Assembly (NCBI GenBank): GCA_023251455.1
Contig: JAHEYT010000061.1
Location: 1 to 42,965 of the forward strand
Reading direction: 5' to 3'
Origin: Bacteroidota bacterium
GTDB taxonomy: Bacteria; Bacteroidota; Bacteroidia; Bacteroidales; Prolixibacteraceae
DNA length: 42,965 nt
Part shown: positions 8,977-17,700 of the stretch, one piece after another
How positions within the stretch are numbered: position 1 is the first letter of the stretch
How the letters are laid out: each line of letters starts with the position of its first letter
Notes under the pieces: model-generated
Seen by the model: the letters and a program-made list of their open reading frames with translations, nothing else
Told to the model about the DNA's origin: nothing
Databases searched by the model: none
Translations under genes and position numbers: made by a program

Positions 8977-9390
8977 ATGAAAACCAAATTAATTAGTACA
9001 ATCGCGATCTTCTTGTTTATTGGGTTTACGGTTCAGGCGGCAAATAAGTCTGAAAAGATCAAAGTAAAAGGGCAATGCGACATGTGCGAAAATCGCATTG
9101 AAACGGCGGTAAAATCTTTGGATGGTGTCACCTCTGCCCAATGGGACAAATCGAACAAAAGCCTGACTGTTAGTTTCGATGACAAAAAAACGACCATGCA
9201 AAAGATTCAAACTTCAATCGCAATGGCTGGTCATGATACTGAAATGTTCAGCGCGAGTGAATCAGGCTATAACAAACTTCCCGGATGCTGCCAATACGAG
9301 CGGGATGTAAAAAGAAAAAATTATCATGGCGCTACTGAAAGTACTTACAAGAAGATAGAAAAGTCAGGGTCATGCTGTGACAATAAATAA
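8977..9390 (+). CDS. Secreted HMA-domain metal-binding protein, copy 1
   Basis: A 137-residue protein with a signal peptide (about 1-21) and one HMA ferredoxin-like domain. The metal site is Cys34/Cys37 (GQCDMCENRIE). A second pair, Cys104-Cys105 (LPGCCQYER), follows the fold and is shared with the CusB tail and the next gene. A short basic extension ends in another CC pair (GSCCDNK). It probably carries Cu(I) in the periplasm for the Cus-like pump. It lies 20 bp after the TRASH-like gene. Confidence 0.85.
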   Translation: MKTKLISTIAIFLFIGFTVQAANKSEKIKVKGQCDMCENRIETAVKSLDGVTSAQWDKSNKSLTVSFDDKKTTMQKIQTSIAMAGHDTEMFSASESGYNKLPGCCQYERDVKRKNYHGATESTYKKIEKSGSCCDNK

Positions 9391-9424
9391 CAGACAGTTT
9401 AGTTTAATCTTTAATTTAAATCGT

Positions 9425-9799
9425 ATGAAAACAAAAGTTTTAAGTGTAGTGGTAGTGATCCTATTGGGAACATTATCAGGATTTGCAAAAATCAAATCAG
9501 AAAAGTTTTTGGTAAATGGTAAATGTGAAATGTGCGAAAAGCGCATTGAAATGGCAGCCCTTTCTTTAGAGGGTGTTTCAAAAGCTGAGTGGAACAAAGA
9601 AACCAAGGAAATTGAAGTAACACTCAATGATGCCAAAACCAGTTTGCAAAATGTGCAGGAAGCAATTGCTAAAGTTGGTCACGACACCGAAACAGTAAAA
9701 GCAACTGATGAAGCCTATAATGGACTTCCTGCATGTTGTAAATACGACCGTGCCGTACTCAAAGCTCCTGTGAAACCGATGAAGTATGAACACAGGTAA
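9425..9799 (+). CDS. Secreted HMA-domain metal-binding protein, copy 2
   Basis: A 124-residue paralogue of the preceding protein, with a signal peptide (about 1-21), an HMA site at Cys34/Cys37 (GKCEMCEKRIE) and the same C-terminal CC pair at 104-105 (LPACCKYDR). I start it at 9425, where MKTKVLSVVV begins a clean signal peptide, rather than at an in-frame ATG at 9377 that lies inside the previous gene. It is the last gene before the terminator at 9847. A periplasmic copper-carrier role is inferred from family and position. Confidence 0.85.
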   Translation: MKTKVLSVVVVILLGTLSGFAKIKSEKFLVNGKCEMCEKRIEMAALSLEGVSKAEWNKETKEIEVTLNDAKTSLQNVQEAIAKVGHDTETVKATDEAYNGLPACCKYDRAVLKAPVKPMKYEHR

Positions 9800-9846
9800 T
9801 TTAGAAACTGTTCGTTAAGGCCGCTTAACTGAAAAATTAATTCCAC

Positions 9847-9887
9847 ATTCCTTCTCCTTCTGTCAATTGACAAGGAGAAGGAATTTT
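9847..9887 (+). terminator. Strong intrinsic terminator ending the copper island
   Basis: A perfect 13-bp inverted repeat, ATTCCTTCTCCTT / AAGGAGAAGGAAT, is followed by TTT. The 12-base loop itself contains the palindrome GTCAATTGAC, which can extend the stem. It lies 47 bp after the last HMA gene and separates it from porU. Confidence 0.8.
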
Positions 9888-9953
9888 AGGTCTTAATAAC
9901 TAATTTTTCAAAATAAGTGCAATGTTGCTCATTTATATATAACTAAGCATTGA

Positions 9954-12900
9954 ATGTCAAAAATATTACTCCTTAGCTGTTTGTTTCTTTTAGCTACAGC
10001 TTTTTCTGGAGCCAGTGATTTCCAGCGTAAAATTGTTTGGGAAGACAAAATTGATACAACTGCAATTGAACCCAGAGAAATTAATCCACTTAATATTGAA
10101 GGCAGCATTTTTATTGATCAGACAGGACTTCCATATTGGTTCGAAAGTTTTGAACTGGATTTCCCGACTGCTGATGTGGTGATCAGGGACGCCGTTTTTG
10201 AACCGGTAAATGACTCTGTTCCGATGCTGAAAACTATTCAGAATGAAGAATTAACCTTCAAATCAGACATTGGGGTTTCTGCCGGGAAGTCTTTCCTGCG
10301 GCTGACCATACTCCCGTTTGTCAGAAGGAACAATCAAGTGGAAAAGCTTGTCAGTTTTACAATTACGATTACCGGAAACCAAAACAAGCTGAAATCGGCA
10401 GTTGCAGCATATCCGTGGAAAGCAAGCTCCGTACTTGCTTCAGGTAAATGGGTAAAAATCAAGGCCAAAGATCGTGGAATTTATAAAGTAACCTATGACC
10501 AGATCAAACAGTGGGGCTTTGTTAATCCGGATCAGGTTGTTTTATATGGGACCGGTGGCTACATGCTTCCAACACTGAATAGGGAACTTCGTTTTGATGA
10601 TTTGGCTACTTACCCTGTCTTGAAAGGAAAAGACAGCGCAGGCAAAGATTGTTTATTCTTTTTTTCTACCGGAAATGTGTCGTTCAGCCAGAACCTTGAA
10701 ACTGGATTATTTACCCACCAACAAAATTATTATTCTACCGAAACGTACTTTTACCTTAGTGATCAGGGAATAGCCCGTATAATCGGCAAGGCCGCCGAAC
10801 TGACTGGCGCTGCCGGGAAACAGGTGACATCATTTCCCAAATATGATTATTACGAAAAAGAATTGGTCAACCTGATTTCTTCAGGAAGCCAATGGTATGG
10901 TGAACGGTTTAACATGGGGGCAACACAATCAGTTAATGTTTCTTTGGAAAATCCTGATCTAACAAAACCTGCCTTAATTTCTTTATTAGCGGCAGGTAGA
11001 ACTTCTACGACAAGCAATATGGACGTATTATTGAATGGGAAACCACTACTAAATCTTCAGTTTTCGCCCTATATTGAATATGAATTTGCCCGAAAAGCAG
11101 TTAAATCAGCTTCAACAAACATTTATGATAAAAGTCTTCAGTTAAAACTGACCTACCAAGGTGGTAATAGTTCATCTGAAGCCTGGCTCGATTATATTTC
11201 GGTAAATTATCAAAGTCTCCTGAGCATGAATTCGGATGTGTATTTTTTTCGGGGCAGAGGAGTTGACGGTCAGATCCCGGTTTCAGAATTTGTTTTGGCC
11301 AATGCAACCGCATCAACACGTATTTTTGATGTGACTGACCATGCGAATACGTTTGAAGTACCAGCAAGCTATGCCGATGGTCAATTGAAATTTAAATCCA
11401 ACTCGGGACTGACCCGCGAATATGTGGCATTTAATCCCGGCGGAACAATTCCGTCAGCCGAATTAGTTGGTACGGTTGCCAATCAGAATTTACACGCTGC
11501 CGAATTGTCTGAAATGATCATTGTTTCCAATCCGAGTCTGCTCAAAGTAGCAAATGACTTAGCAGACCTTCATCGCACTTCAGATCAAATGACCGTTCAG
11601 GTTGTAACTCCGGAAGTAATTTACAATGAGTTCTCTGGCGGGCTACCAGATCCCGCTGCTTTCAGAAATTATTTCAGGATGTGCTACGAACGTGGAAAAC
11701 AGACGGGCTCAAATACCCTGAAATATATTTTGCTGATGGGTGACGGAAGCTTTGATAACAGGAACATTCAGAAAAAAAATATTAATCTGCTGCCCACTTT
11801 TCAATCTGATAATTCACTTTCAGAAACTGAGTCGTTTGTGACAGACGATTTCTATGTTTTCATGGATGAAAATGAAGGCGGTTATTATGGAACTGTTGAT
11901 TTAGGAATAGGACGAATACCGGCCAGAACTGTAGAAGAAGCTGAAATCGTTCTGGATAAAATTAAAACATACCAAACGAAGGAGAGCATGGGAAACTGGC
12001 GGAATATAGTGACCTTTATTGCAGACGATGGAAATACTGCGGATGGCTATACTACCATACATACAGATCAGGCAGAAAGTCTTGCTCGTTTTGTAAACAA
12101 AAATTACCCGTCATTTTTTACAGATAGAATTTATCTCGACACTTATGAGCGGATAATGACGGCAGGTGGTGAGAAGTATCCGGACGTGAATGTGGCCATC
12201 AATAATCGGGTGAAACTGGGAACTTTGATTCTCAACTATACTGGGCACGGCAATGCAAAAGGCCTGGCAGATGAGAGCGTTATTGATATTACGGGCATCA
12301 ATTCTTGGGACAATTACAATCGCTTAGCAGTAGTTGTTACAGCAACCTGTGAGTTTAGCCGTTTCGATGAAAACGAAACATCGGCGGGTGAATATGTTCT
12401 GTTCAACCCCATAGGCGCTGGAGTTGGACTGTTTTCAACAACAAGGCTGGTCTATTCCGGCGCTAATTTTGTTTTAAACAGCAAATTCTTTAAATACGTT
12501 TTTGAAAAAGACCAACAGGGCAATAACCTGCGTCTGGGCGATGTGATGCGGTTGGCAAAAGCCGCGGCCAATACAGGCATTAATCAGTTGAACTTTACTT
12601 TACTTGCCGATCCGGCTTTAAGGTTGGCAAATCCGAATAACAAGGTTATAACCACCAGCCTCAATGGTAACGATATTAGTATAGAAACCGACACTATAAA
12701 TACACTTTCGGTTGTAACAGTAAAAGGATACGTAGCCAACAGCCAGGGAGTTAAACTTTCATCTTTTAATGGTGAAATCATCCCTACCGTTTACGACAAA
12801 GAAATGCAACTCGAAACGCTGGGGAATGCCGGACAAGAAACGACGAGCTTCACCAGTCAGAATAACATTATTTATAAAGGATTGGCGAGTGTTAAAAACG

Positions 12901-13709
12901 GGGAATTCGAATTTTCATTCTTTGTTCCAAAAGATATTTCATATAAGGTGGGGAAAGGAAAAATCCTGTATTATGCCTACAATGAATCGGTTGATGCAAG
13001 TGGATATTTCGATAATTTTTACCTTGGAGGATCATCCAATACATCAGTTACCGACGCTAATGGTCCCACAATTGATTTGTTTATGAATTCAGAGTCGTTT
13101 AAGAACGGTGGAACAGTGAGCGCCAGTTCTGTGCTGTTGGCCAACATTGCTGATGACACTGGTATAAACACGGCCGGTATCGGAATCGGTCATGATATCA
13201 CGGCAATTCTGGATGGGGACAATTCAAATACCTTGATTTTGAATGATTTTTTCCAGACAGATAAAGATAGTTATACCAGCGGAAAAATTGTTTATCCTTT
13301 AACTAAATTATCTGAAGGCGAACATGTCTTGAAAGTTAAGATTTGGGACGTTTTGAATAATTCAATCGAGAAAGAAATCCGGTTTGTGGTGAAAGATGAT
13401 TTTCGGATTGAAGCAGTATCCAATTATCCCAATCCCATGCAGGGAGAAACACGGTTCGTTTTTACCCATAACCTACCCGACGAAACTTTTGATGTAGAAC
13501 TTGAAGTCTTTCAGTCTACAGGCTCTCGTATAGACTTTATTAAAGCAAAAGTAGCCTCGCAAGGTGTTGAAAGCTTGCCATTGGAATGGGTTCCTGCTGA
13601 ACGACAGGTTAAAATGAAACCGGGGGTATATATCTATCGGATCAGTGCTACAACCAAAGATGGAATGAAGAGCAGTGGTTCTGGTCGGCTTGTCTTTGTT
13701 TACCGATAA
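9954..13709 (+). CDS. porU: Type IX secretion system C25 sortase PorU
   Basis: A 1251-residue secreted protein with a signal peptide (about 1-20). An N-terminal PorU region (about 150-280; VKIKAKDRGIYKVTYDQI) precedes the C25 gingipain-like peptidase domain (about 510-900). The domain contains LLMGDGSFDNRN, DLGIGRIPARTVEEA, the catalytic histidine His765 (NYTGHGN) and catalytic cysteine Cys799 (TATCEFSRFDE). The C-terminus (from about 1155, SNYPNPMQGETRF) is a FlgD/sorting-type beta domain. PorU cleaves the C-terminal signal of type IX cargo and attaches the cargo to surface lipopolysaccharide. Length is normal. porV, often its neighbour, is not here. A cargo protein, the multicopper oxidase, lies 9 kb away. 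Confidence 0.9.
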   Translation: MSKILLLSCLFLLATAFSGASDFQRKIVWEDKIDTTAIEPREINPLNIEGSIFIDQTGLPYWFESFELDFPTADVVIRDAVFEPVNDSVPMLKTIQNEELTFKSDIGVSAGKSFLRLTILPFVRRNNQVEKLVSFTITITGNQNKLKSAVAAYPWKASSVLASGKWVKIKAKDRGIYKVTYDQIKQWGFVNPDQVVLYGTGGYMLPTLNRELRFDDLATYPVLKGKDSAGKDCLFFFSTGNVSFSQNLETGLFTHQQNYYSTETYFYLSDQGIARIIGKAAELTGAAGKQVTSFPKYDYYEKELVNLISSGSQWYGERFNMGATQSVNVSLENPDLTKPALISLLAAGRTSTTSNMDVLLNGKPLLNLQFSPYIEYEFARKAVKSASTNIYDKSLQLKLTYQGGNSSSEAWLDYISVNYQSLLSMNSDVYFFRGRGVDGQIPVSEFVLANATASTRIFDVTDHANTFEVPASYADGQLKFKSNSGLTREYVAFNPGGTIPSAELVGTVANQNLHAAELSEMIIVSNPSLLKVANDLADLHRTSDQMTVQVVTPEVIYNEFSGGLPDPAAFRNYFRMCYERGKQTGSNTLKYILLMGDGSFDNRNIQKKNINLLPTFQSDNSLSETESFVTDDFYVFMDENEGGYYGTVDLGIGRIPARTVEEAEIVLDKIKTYQTKESMGNWRNIVTFIADDGNTADGYTTIHTDQAESLARFVNKNYPSFFTDRIYLDTYERIMTAGGEKYPDVNVAINNRVKLGTLILNYTGHGNAKGLADESVIDITGINSWDNYNRLAVVVTATCEFSRFDENETSAGEYVLFNPIGAGVGLFSTTRLVYSGANFVLNSKFFKYVFEKDQQGNNLRLGDVMRLAKAAANTGINQLNFTLLADPALRLANPNNKVITTSLNGNDISIETDTINTLSVVTVKGYVANSQGVKLSSFNGEIIPTVYDKEMQLETLGNAGQETTSFTSQNNIIYKGLASVKNGEFEFSFFVPKDISYKVGKGKILYYAYNESVDASGYFDNFYLGGSSNTSVTDANGPTIDLFMNSESFKNGGTVSASSVLLANIADDTGINTAGIGIGHDITAILDGDNSNTLILNDFFQTDKDSYTSGKIVYPLTKLSEGEHVLKVKIWDVLNNSIEKEIRFVVKDDFRIEAVSNYPNPMQGETRFVFTHNLPDETFDVELEVFQSTGSRIDFIKAKVASQGVESLPLEWVPAERQVKMKPGVYIYRISATTKDGMKSSGSGRLVFVYR

Positions 13710-13814
13710 AAAACTATTTTGATTACGCTTCATACTATATTCAAAAATAGATTCTCTTGGTTTTTTGTGGGAGTGAAGGATAGAATTTATCAGAGCAACC
13801 TGTATTTGAATTGT

Positions 13815-13822
13815 TATCTTTG
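13815..13822 (+). promoter_or_regulatory. Candidate -7 element for the Fur-family gene
   Basis: TATCTTTG fits the Bacteroidota TAnnTTTG -7 consensus and lies 21 bp before the start codon. No matching TTTG -33 element was seen at the usual spacing, so this is tentative. Confidence 0.35.
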
Positions 13823-13842
13823 AACGTTTTGTTTATATATCT

Positions 13843-14253
13843 ATGAAAAGCGACTCTGATAAACAGCTAGAAACCCGTAATATTAAACCAACAGCCATGC
13901 GCGAGTTGGTCTTAAAGGTTTTGAGCGAACAATCGGCTGCCATTAGTTTAGCCGATTTAGAACAAAAATTCGATAAAGCTGATAAAGTAACATTATACCG
14001 TACACTTAAAACTTTCGAAGAAAACAAACTAATCCATAGCATTGATGACGGCACAGGCTCAGTAAAATATGCAATGTGTCAGGATAATTGCCATTGCGAC
14101 CCCGAAGACCTACATGTTCATTTTTTCTGTACCAAATGCCAGCAGACCTATTGCCTTAAGGAAATCCCTATTCCTCAAATAAACTTACCATCTAATTTTA
14201 TACAAGAAACCAGCAATATGCTTGTTAAAGGGGTATGCGCCAACTGCAAATAA
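13843..14253 (+). CDS. Fur-family metal-dependent transcriptional regulator
   Basis: A 136-residue Fur-superfamily protein. The N-terminal winged helix spans about 14-75 (PTAMRELVLKVL, KVTLYRTLKTFEENKLI). The C-terminal metal/dimer domain has His91 and His93 (HVHFFC) and two Cys pairs, Cys96/Cys99 and Cys132/Cys135, that form the structural zinc site. An extra cluster at Cys79, Cys83 and Cys85 (MCQDNCHC) is a possible sensory site. It lies immediately upstream of a DUF6660-CzcA-CzcB efflux set and probably represses it through the 7-1-7 dyad at 14260. Zinc-type sensing (Zur-like) is inference from the neighbours. Confidence 0.88.
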   Translation: MKSDSDKQLETRNIKPTAMRELVLKVLSEQSAAISLADLEQKFDKADKVTLYRTLKTFEENKLIHSIDDGTGSVKYAMCQDNCHCDPEDLHVHFFCTKCQQTYCLKEIPIPQINLPSNFIQETSNMLVKGVCANCK

Positions 14254-14259
14254 TAACTT

Positions 14260-14274
14260 TGCAACTCAGTTGCA
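14260..14274 (+). promoter_or_regulatory. 7-1-7 dyad, candidate Fur-family operator
   Basis: TGCAACT-C-AGTTGCA is a perfect 7-1-7 inverted repeat, the geometry used by Fur-family repressors. It starts 7 bp after the Fur-family stop and overlaps the region where the -33 element of the downstream promoter should lie, a repressing position. Confidence 0.6.
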
Positions 14275-14286
14275 TAAACATATTTC

Positions 14287-14294
14287 TACCTTTG
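14287..14294 (+). promoter_or_regulatory. -7 element of the czc-like operon
   Basis: TACCTTTG is an exact match to TAnnTTTG, 16 bp before the DUF6660 start codon. The candidate Fur-type operator covers the -33 region, so repression by blocking sigma binding is plausible. Confidence 0.5.
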
Positions 14295-14310
14295 TCGTTC
14301 ATATTACACG

Positions 14311-14622
14311 ATGAAAATAATTGCAATCATATTATCTGTTTACATTTTGGTTCTCACTGCCGTTCCTTGCATTGATACACCAAAGGATAATACATGGCAT
14401 AAAACTGAATTAAGCACAAAAACATCCGATAACGATCAAAACAGAACCGACAATTGTTCTCCCTTTTGGCCTTGCAATAGTTGTGTTGTCCCGGTAGTTT
14501 CTAAAGTCTGCTCCTTATCATTTAATTGCTTTTCATATTCTCAAACATACTTTGCTGAATACCAATCCGGCCACATTACAAACTTATCCTTAGCCATTTG
14601 GCAACCTCCTAAAATAAGTTAA
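14311..14622 (+). CDS. DUF6660-family small secreted protein
   Basis: A 103-residue protein with an N-terminal signal or anchor (about 1-19), a His/Asp/Asn-rich middle and a Cys-rich block (CSPFWPCNSCVVP), ending IWQPPKIS. This matches the DUF6660 family found in front of CusA/CzcA genes in Bacteroidota. The function is unknown. Its position as first gene of the efflux operon and its cysteines suggest metal binding in the periplasm. Confidence 0.75.
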   Translation: MKIIAIILSVYILVLTAVPCIDTPKDNTWHKTELSTKTSDNDQNRTDNCSPFWPCNSCVVPVVSKVCSLSFNCFSYSQTYFAEYQSGHITNLSLAIWQPPKIS

Positions 14623-14646
14623 AACATCAATTCTTTCTTTTTTTTT

Positions 14647-14668
14647 GGTTTCCCATTAATGGTAAACC
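14647..14668 (+). promoter_or_regulatory. Near-perfect 22-bp palindrome upstream of czcA
   Basis: Arms GGTTTCCCATT and AATGGTAAACC are complementary except for one position per arm. It lies 24 bp after the DUF6660 stop, directly behind a T-run, and 39 bp before czcA. It could be an operator, or a stem that affects czcA expression. Confidence 0.35.
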
Positions 14669-14707
14669 TCTATTCTCATATATCATTTCTTCTAAAAAAA
14701 TTATTTT

Positions 14708-17700
14708 ATGATAGAACATATCATTCACTTTTCGATAAAGAATAAGTTTATCGTTGGGCTATTTATAGTGGCTTTAATCGGTTGGGGTACTTATTCTTTA
14801 ACCAAATTGCCCATTGATGCTATCCCAGATATAACAAACAACCAGGTACAAATTATTTCCGTCGCTCCATCATTGGCTGTGCAGGAAGTGGAGAGCTTCA
14901 TTAGCGCACCAATTGAGGTGGCTGTTGCCAACATTCCCGATATTATTGAGCTTCGCTCTATTTCACGCTTGGGCTTATCGGTTGTAACAGTTGTGTTTAA
15001 GGACGATGTAAATGTTTACTGGGCAAGACAACAATTAAGCGAAAGGCTTAAAGAAGCCGAAGACAATATCCCTGCCGGGCTTGCTAAAATAGAATTAGCG
15101 CCTATTTCCACAGGGTTGGGTGAAATTTACCAATACCGCCTTGCTTTGGAAAAAGGCTATGAGAAAAAATACTCTCCTATGGAATTGCGTACCATTCAGG
15201 ATTGGACGGTACGCCGTGAAATGCTGGGTACTCCCGGAGTAGCCGATATTAATAATTACGGAGGCTTCGTTAAACAATACGAGGTAGCTGTAAATCCAGA
15301 AAGGCTCCGGAGCATGAACCTTACGCTTACCGATATATTTGAAGCCCTCGAAAAGAATAACGAAAACACCGGTAGCGCTTATATTGACAAGAAACCAATC
15401 GCCTATTTTATTCGTGGCATTGGCTTGGTAAAGACTATGGAGGACATCGAAAAAATTGTTGTAAAAAACAATCCTTCCGGCATCCCTATTTTAATCCGCG
15501 ATGTCGCAACCGTACAATTTGGCAGTGCAACCCGCTATGGTGCTTTTGTGGTAGATACTACCGAAGATGTTGGCGGGGTGGTAATGATGCTTAAAGGTGC
15601 AAATGCCAATGAGGTTATTAAAAATGTTGAAACCCGCATACAATCCATTCAAAAATCATTACCCGAAGGTGTTAAAATAGAACCGTTTTTGAACCGCTCC
15701 GAACTTGTGGACAGGGCAATAGGCACAGTTTCTAAAAACCTTATTGAAGGGGCTTTAATTGTAATATTTATTCTTGTCCTGTTATTGGGCAATATGAGAG
15801 CCGGACTTATTGTAGCCTCGGTAATCCCGCTTGCCATGCTTTTTGCCATTTCCATGATGAACCTTTTTGGCGTATCGGGCAATTTAATGAGCCTGGGTGC
15901 TATTGACTTCGGGTTGATAGTTGACGGTGCGGTTATCATTGTCGAAAGCGTGGTACACCGAATAACCTTGAGCAAGCACCACCATCAGGGCATCACAAAG
16001 CTATCACAGCAACAAATGGACGAAAATGTATTTGAATCGGCCAAACGCATGATGAGTTCTGCTACATTCGGTCAAATCATTATCCTTATTGTGTACTTGC
16101 CTATTATGGCTTTGATAGGCATTGAGGGTAAAATGTTCCGCCCGATGGCTCAGGTAGTGGCATTTGCATTATTAGGCGCTGCCATTCTTTCACTTACTTA
16201 TGTGCCTTTGGCATCGGCTCTGTTCCTCAGTAAAAACACTGAACACAAGCGTAACTTTTCAGACAGGCTCATGGATTGGTTTCACCGTGCATTTAAACCT
16301 GTTATAGAATTTGCTTTAAATCATAAAAAGCTGGTATCTGTTTCAGCCATTGCCTTATTTCTGTTCAGCGTATTCCTTTTTACACGTTTGGGGGGCGAGT
16401 TTATCCCGCAACTCGAAGAAGGCGACCTTGCAGCAGGTGTGGTAACTTTGCAGGGCGGTTCGCTTTTAAACACGGTCGAACAGGTCGAAAAAGCAAATAA
16501 AATCTTGCTCGACAATTTTCCCGAAGTAAAACATGCTGTTTGTAAAATTGGCGCTGGCGAAATACCTACCGACCCTACACCAATGGAAACAGGCGATTAT
16601 ATTATAACACTCAAACCAAAAAGCGAATGGACTTCCGCCGAAACCCGTGAAGAACTGGTTGAAAAAATGGAAGAAAAGCTCGTGGTATTGGCAGGTGTAA
16701 AATTCGAGTTCCAGCAACCTATTCAGATGCGTTTTAACGAGTTGATGACTGGCTCGAAACAAGATATTGCCATTAAAATATTTGGCGACAATCTAAATAC
16801 ACTGGCAGAACAGGCCGAAGATGTTGAGAAAATAATTAAAACCATCGAAGGCGTTGAAGATATTAATGTGGAAAAAGTAACCGGATTGCCACAGGTACAG
16901 GTCGAATACAACCGTGACCGCTTGGCACAATACGGCCTTTCGGTCGAAGATGTAAACCGTGTATTACGTGCTGCATTTGCCGGAAGTCAGGCTGGGATTG
17001 TTTTTGACGAAGAAAAACGCCTCGGGCTGGTTGTCCGGCTCGATAAAGATTACCGCCAAAGCCTCGACGATGTTAAGAACCTTTCGGTTGCACTTCCCGG
17101 TGGCGGACAAATAACATTCGACCAGATTGCAAGCATTGAAATTAAATCGGGCCCAGCGCAAGTTTCCCGTGAAAACACAAAACGCCGTATCACTATTGGC
17201 TTTAACGTCCGTAACCGTGATGTTCAAAGCGTTATTGAAGAAGTATCAAAACAAATTGATACAAAGGTGCAATTACCAACAGGGTACTATGTAACCTATG
17301 GCGGACAGTTCCAAAATTTGGTAGCTGCTAAAAACAGGCTTGCTATTGCCGTTCCGGTTGCCTTGTTGCTCATATTTGTATTGCTATATTTTACCTTTCA
17401 TTCGGTAAAACAAAGCCTGTTAATCTATACCGCTGTTCCATTATCCGCCATTGGTGGGGTATTTGCACTATGGATTCGTGATATGAATTTCTCTATTTCG
17501 GCAGGTGTGGGCTTTATTGCTTTGTTTGGTGTGGCGGTACTTAATGGTATTGTACTGATAGCCGAGTTTAACCGCCTCGAAAAAGAAGGCGTTACCGATA
17601 TTAAAGAAAGGGTACTAAAAGGACTGAACACACGTTTGCGACCGGTTTTAATGACGGCTGCCGTGGCATCGCTTGGTTTCCTGCCAATGGCTTTATCAAC

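Noticed and set aside
13714..13750. Possible terminator after porU (CTATTTT / AAAATAG arms)
   Set aside because: AT-only 7-bp stem with a 23-base loop; too weak to call.
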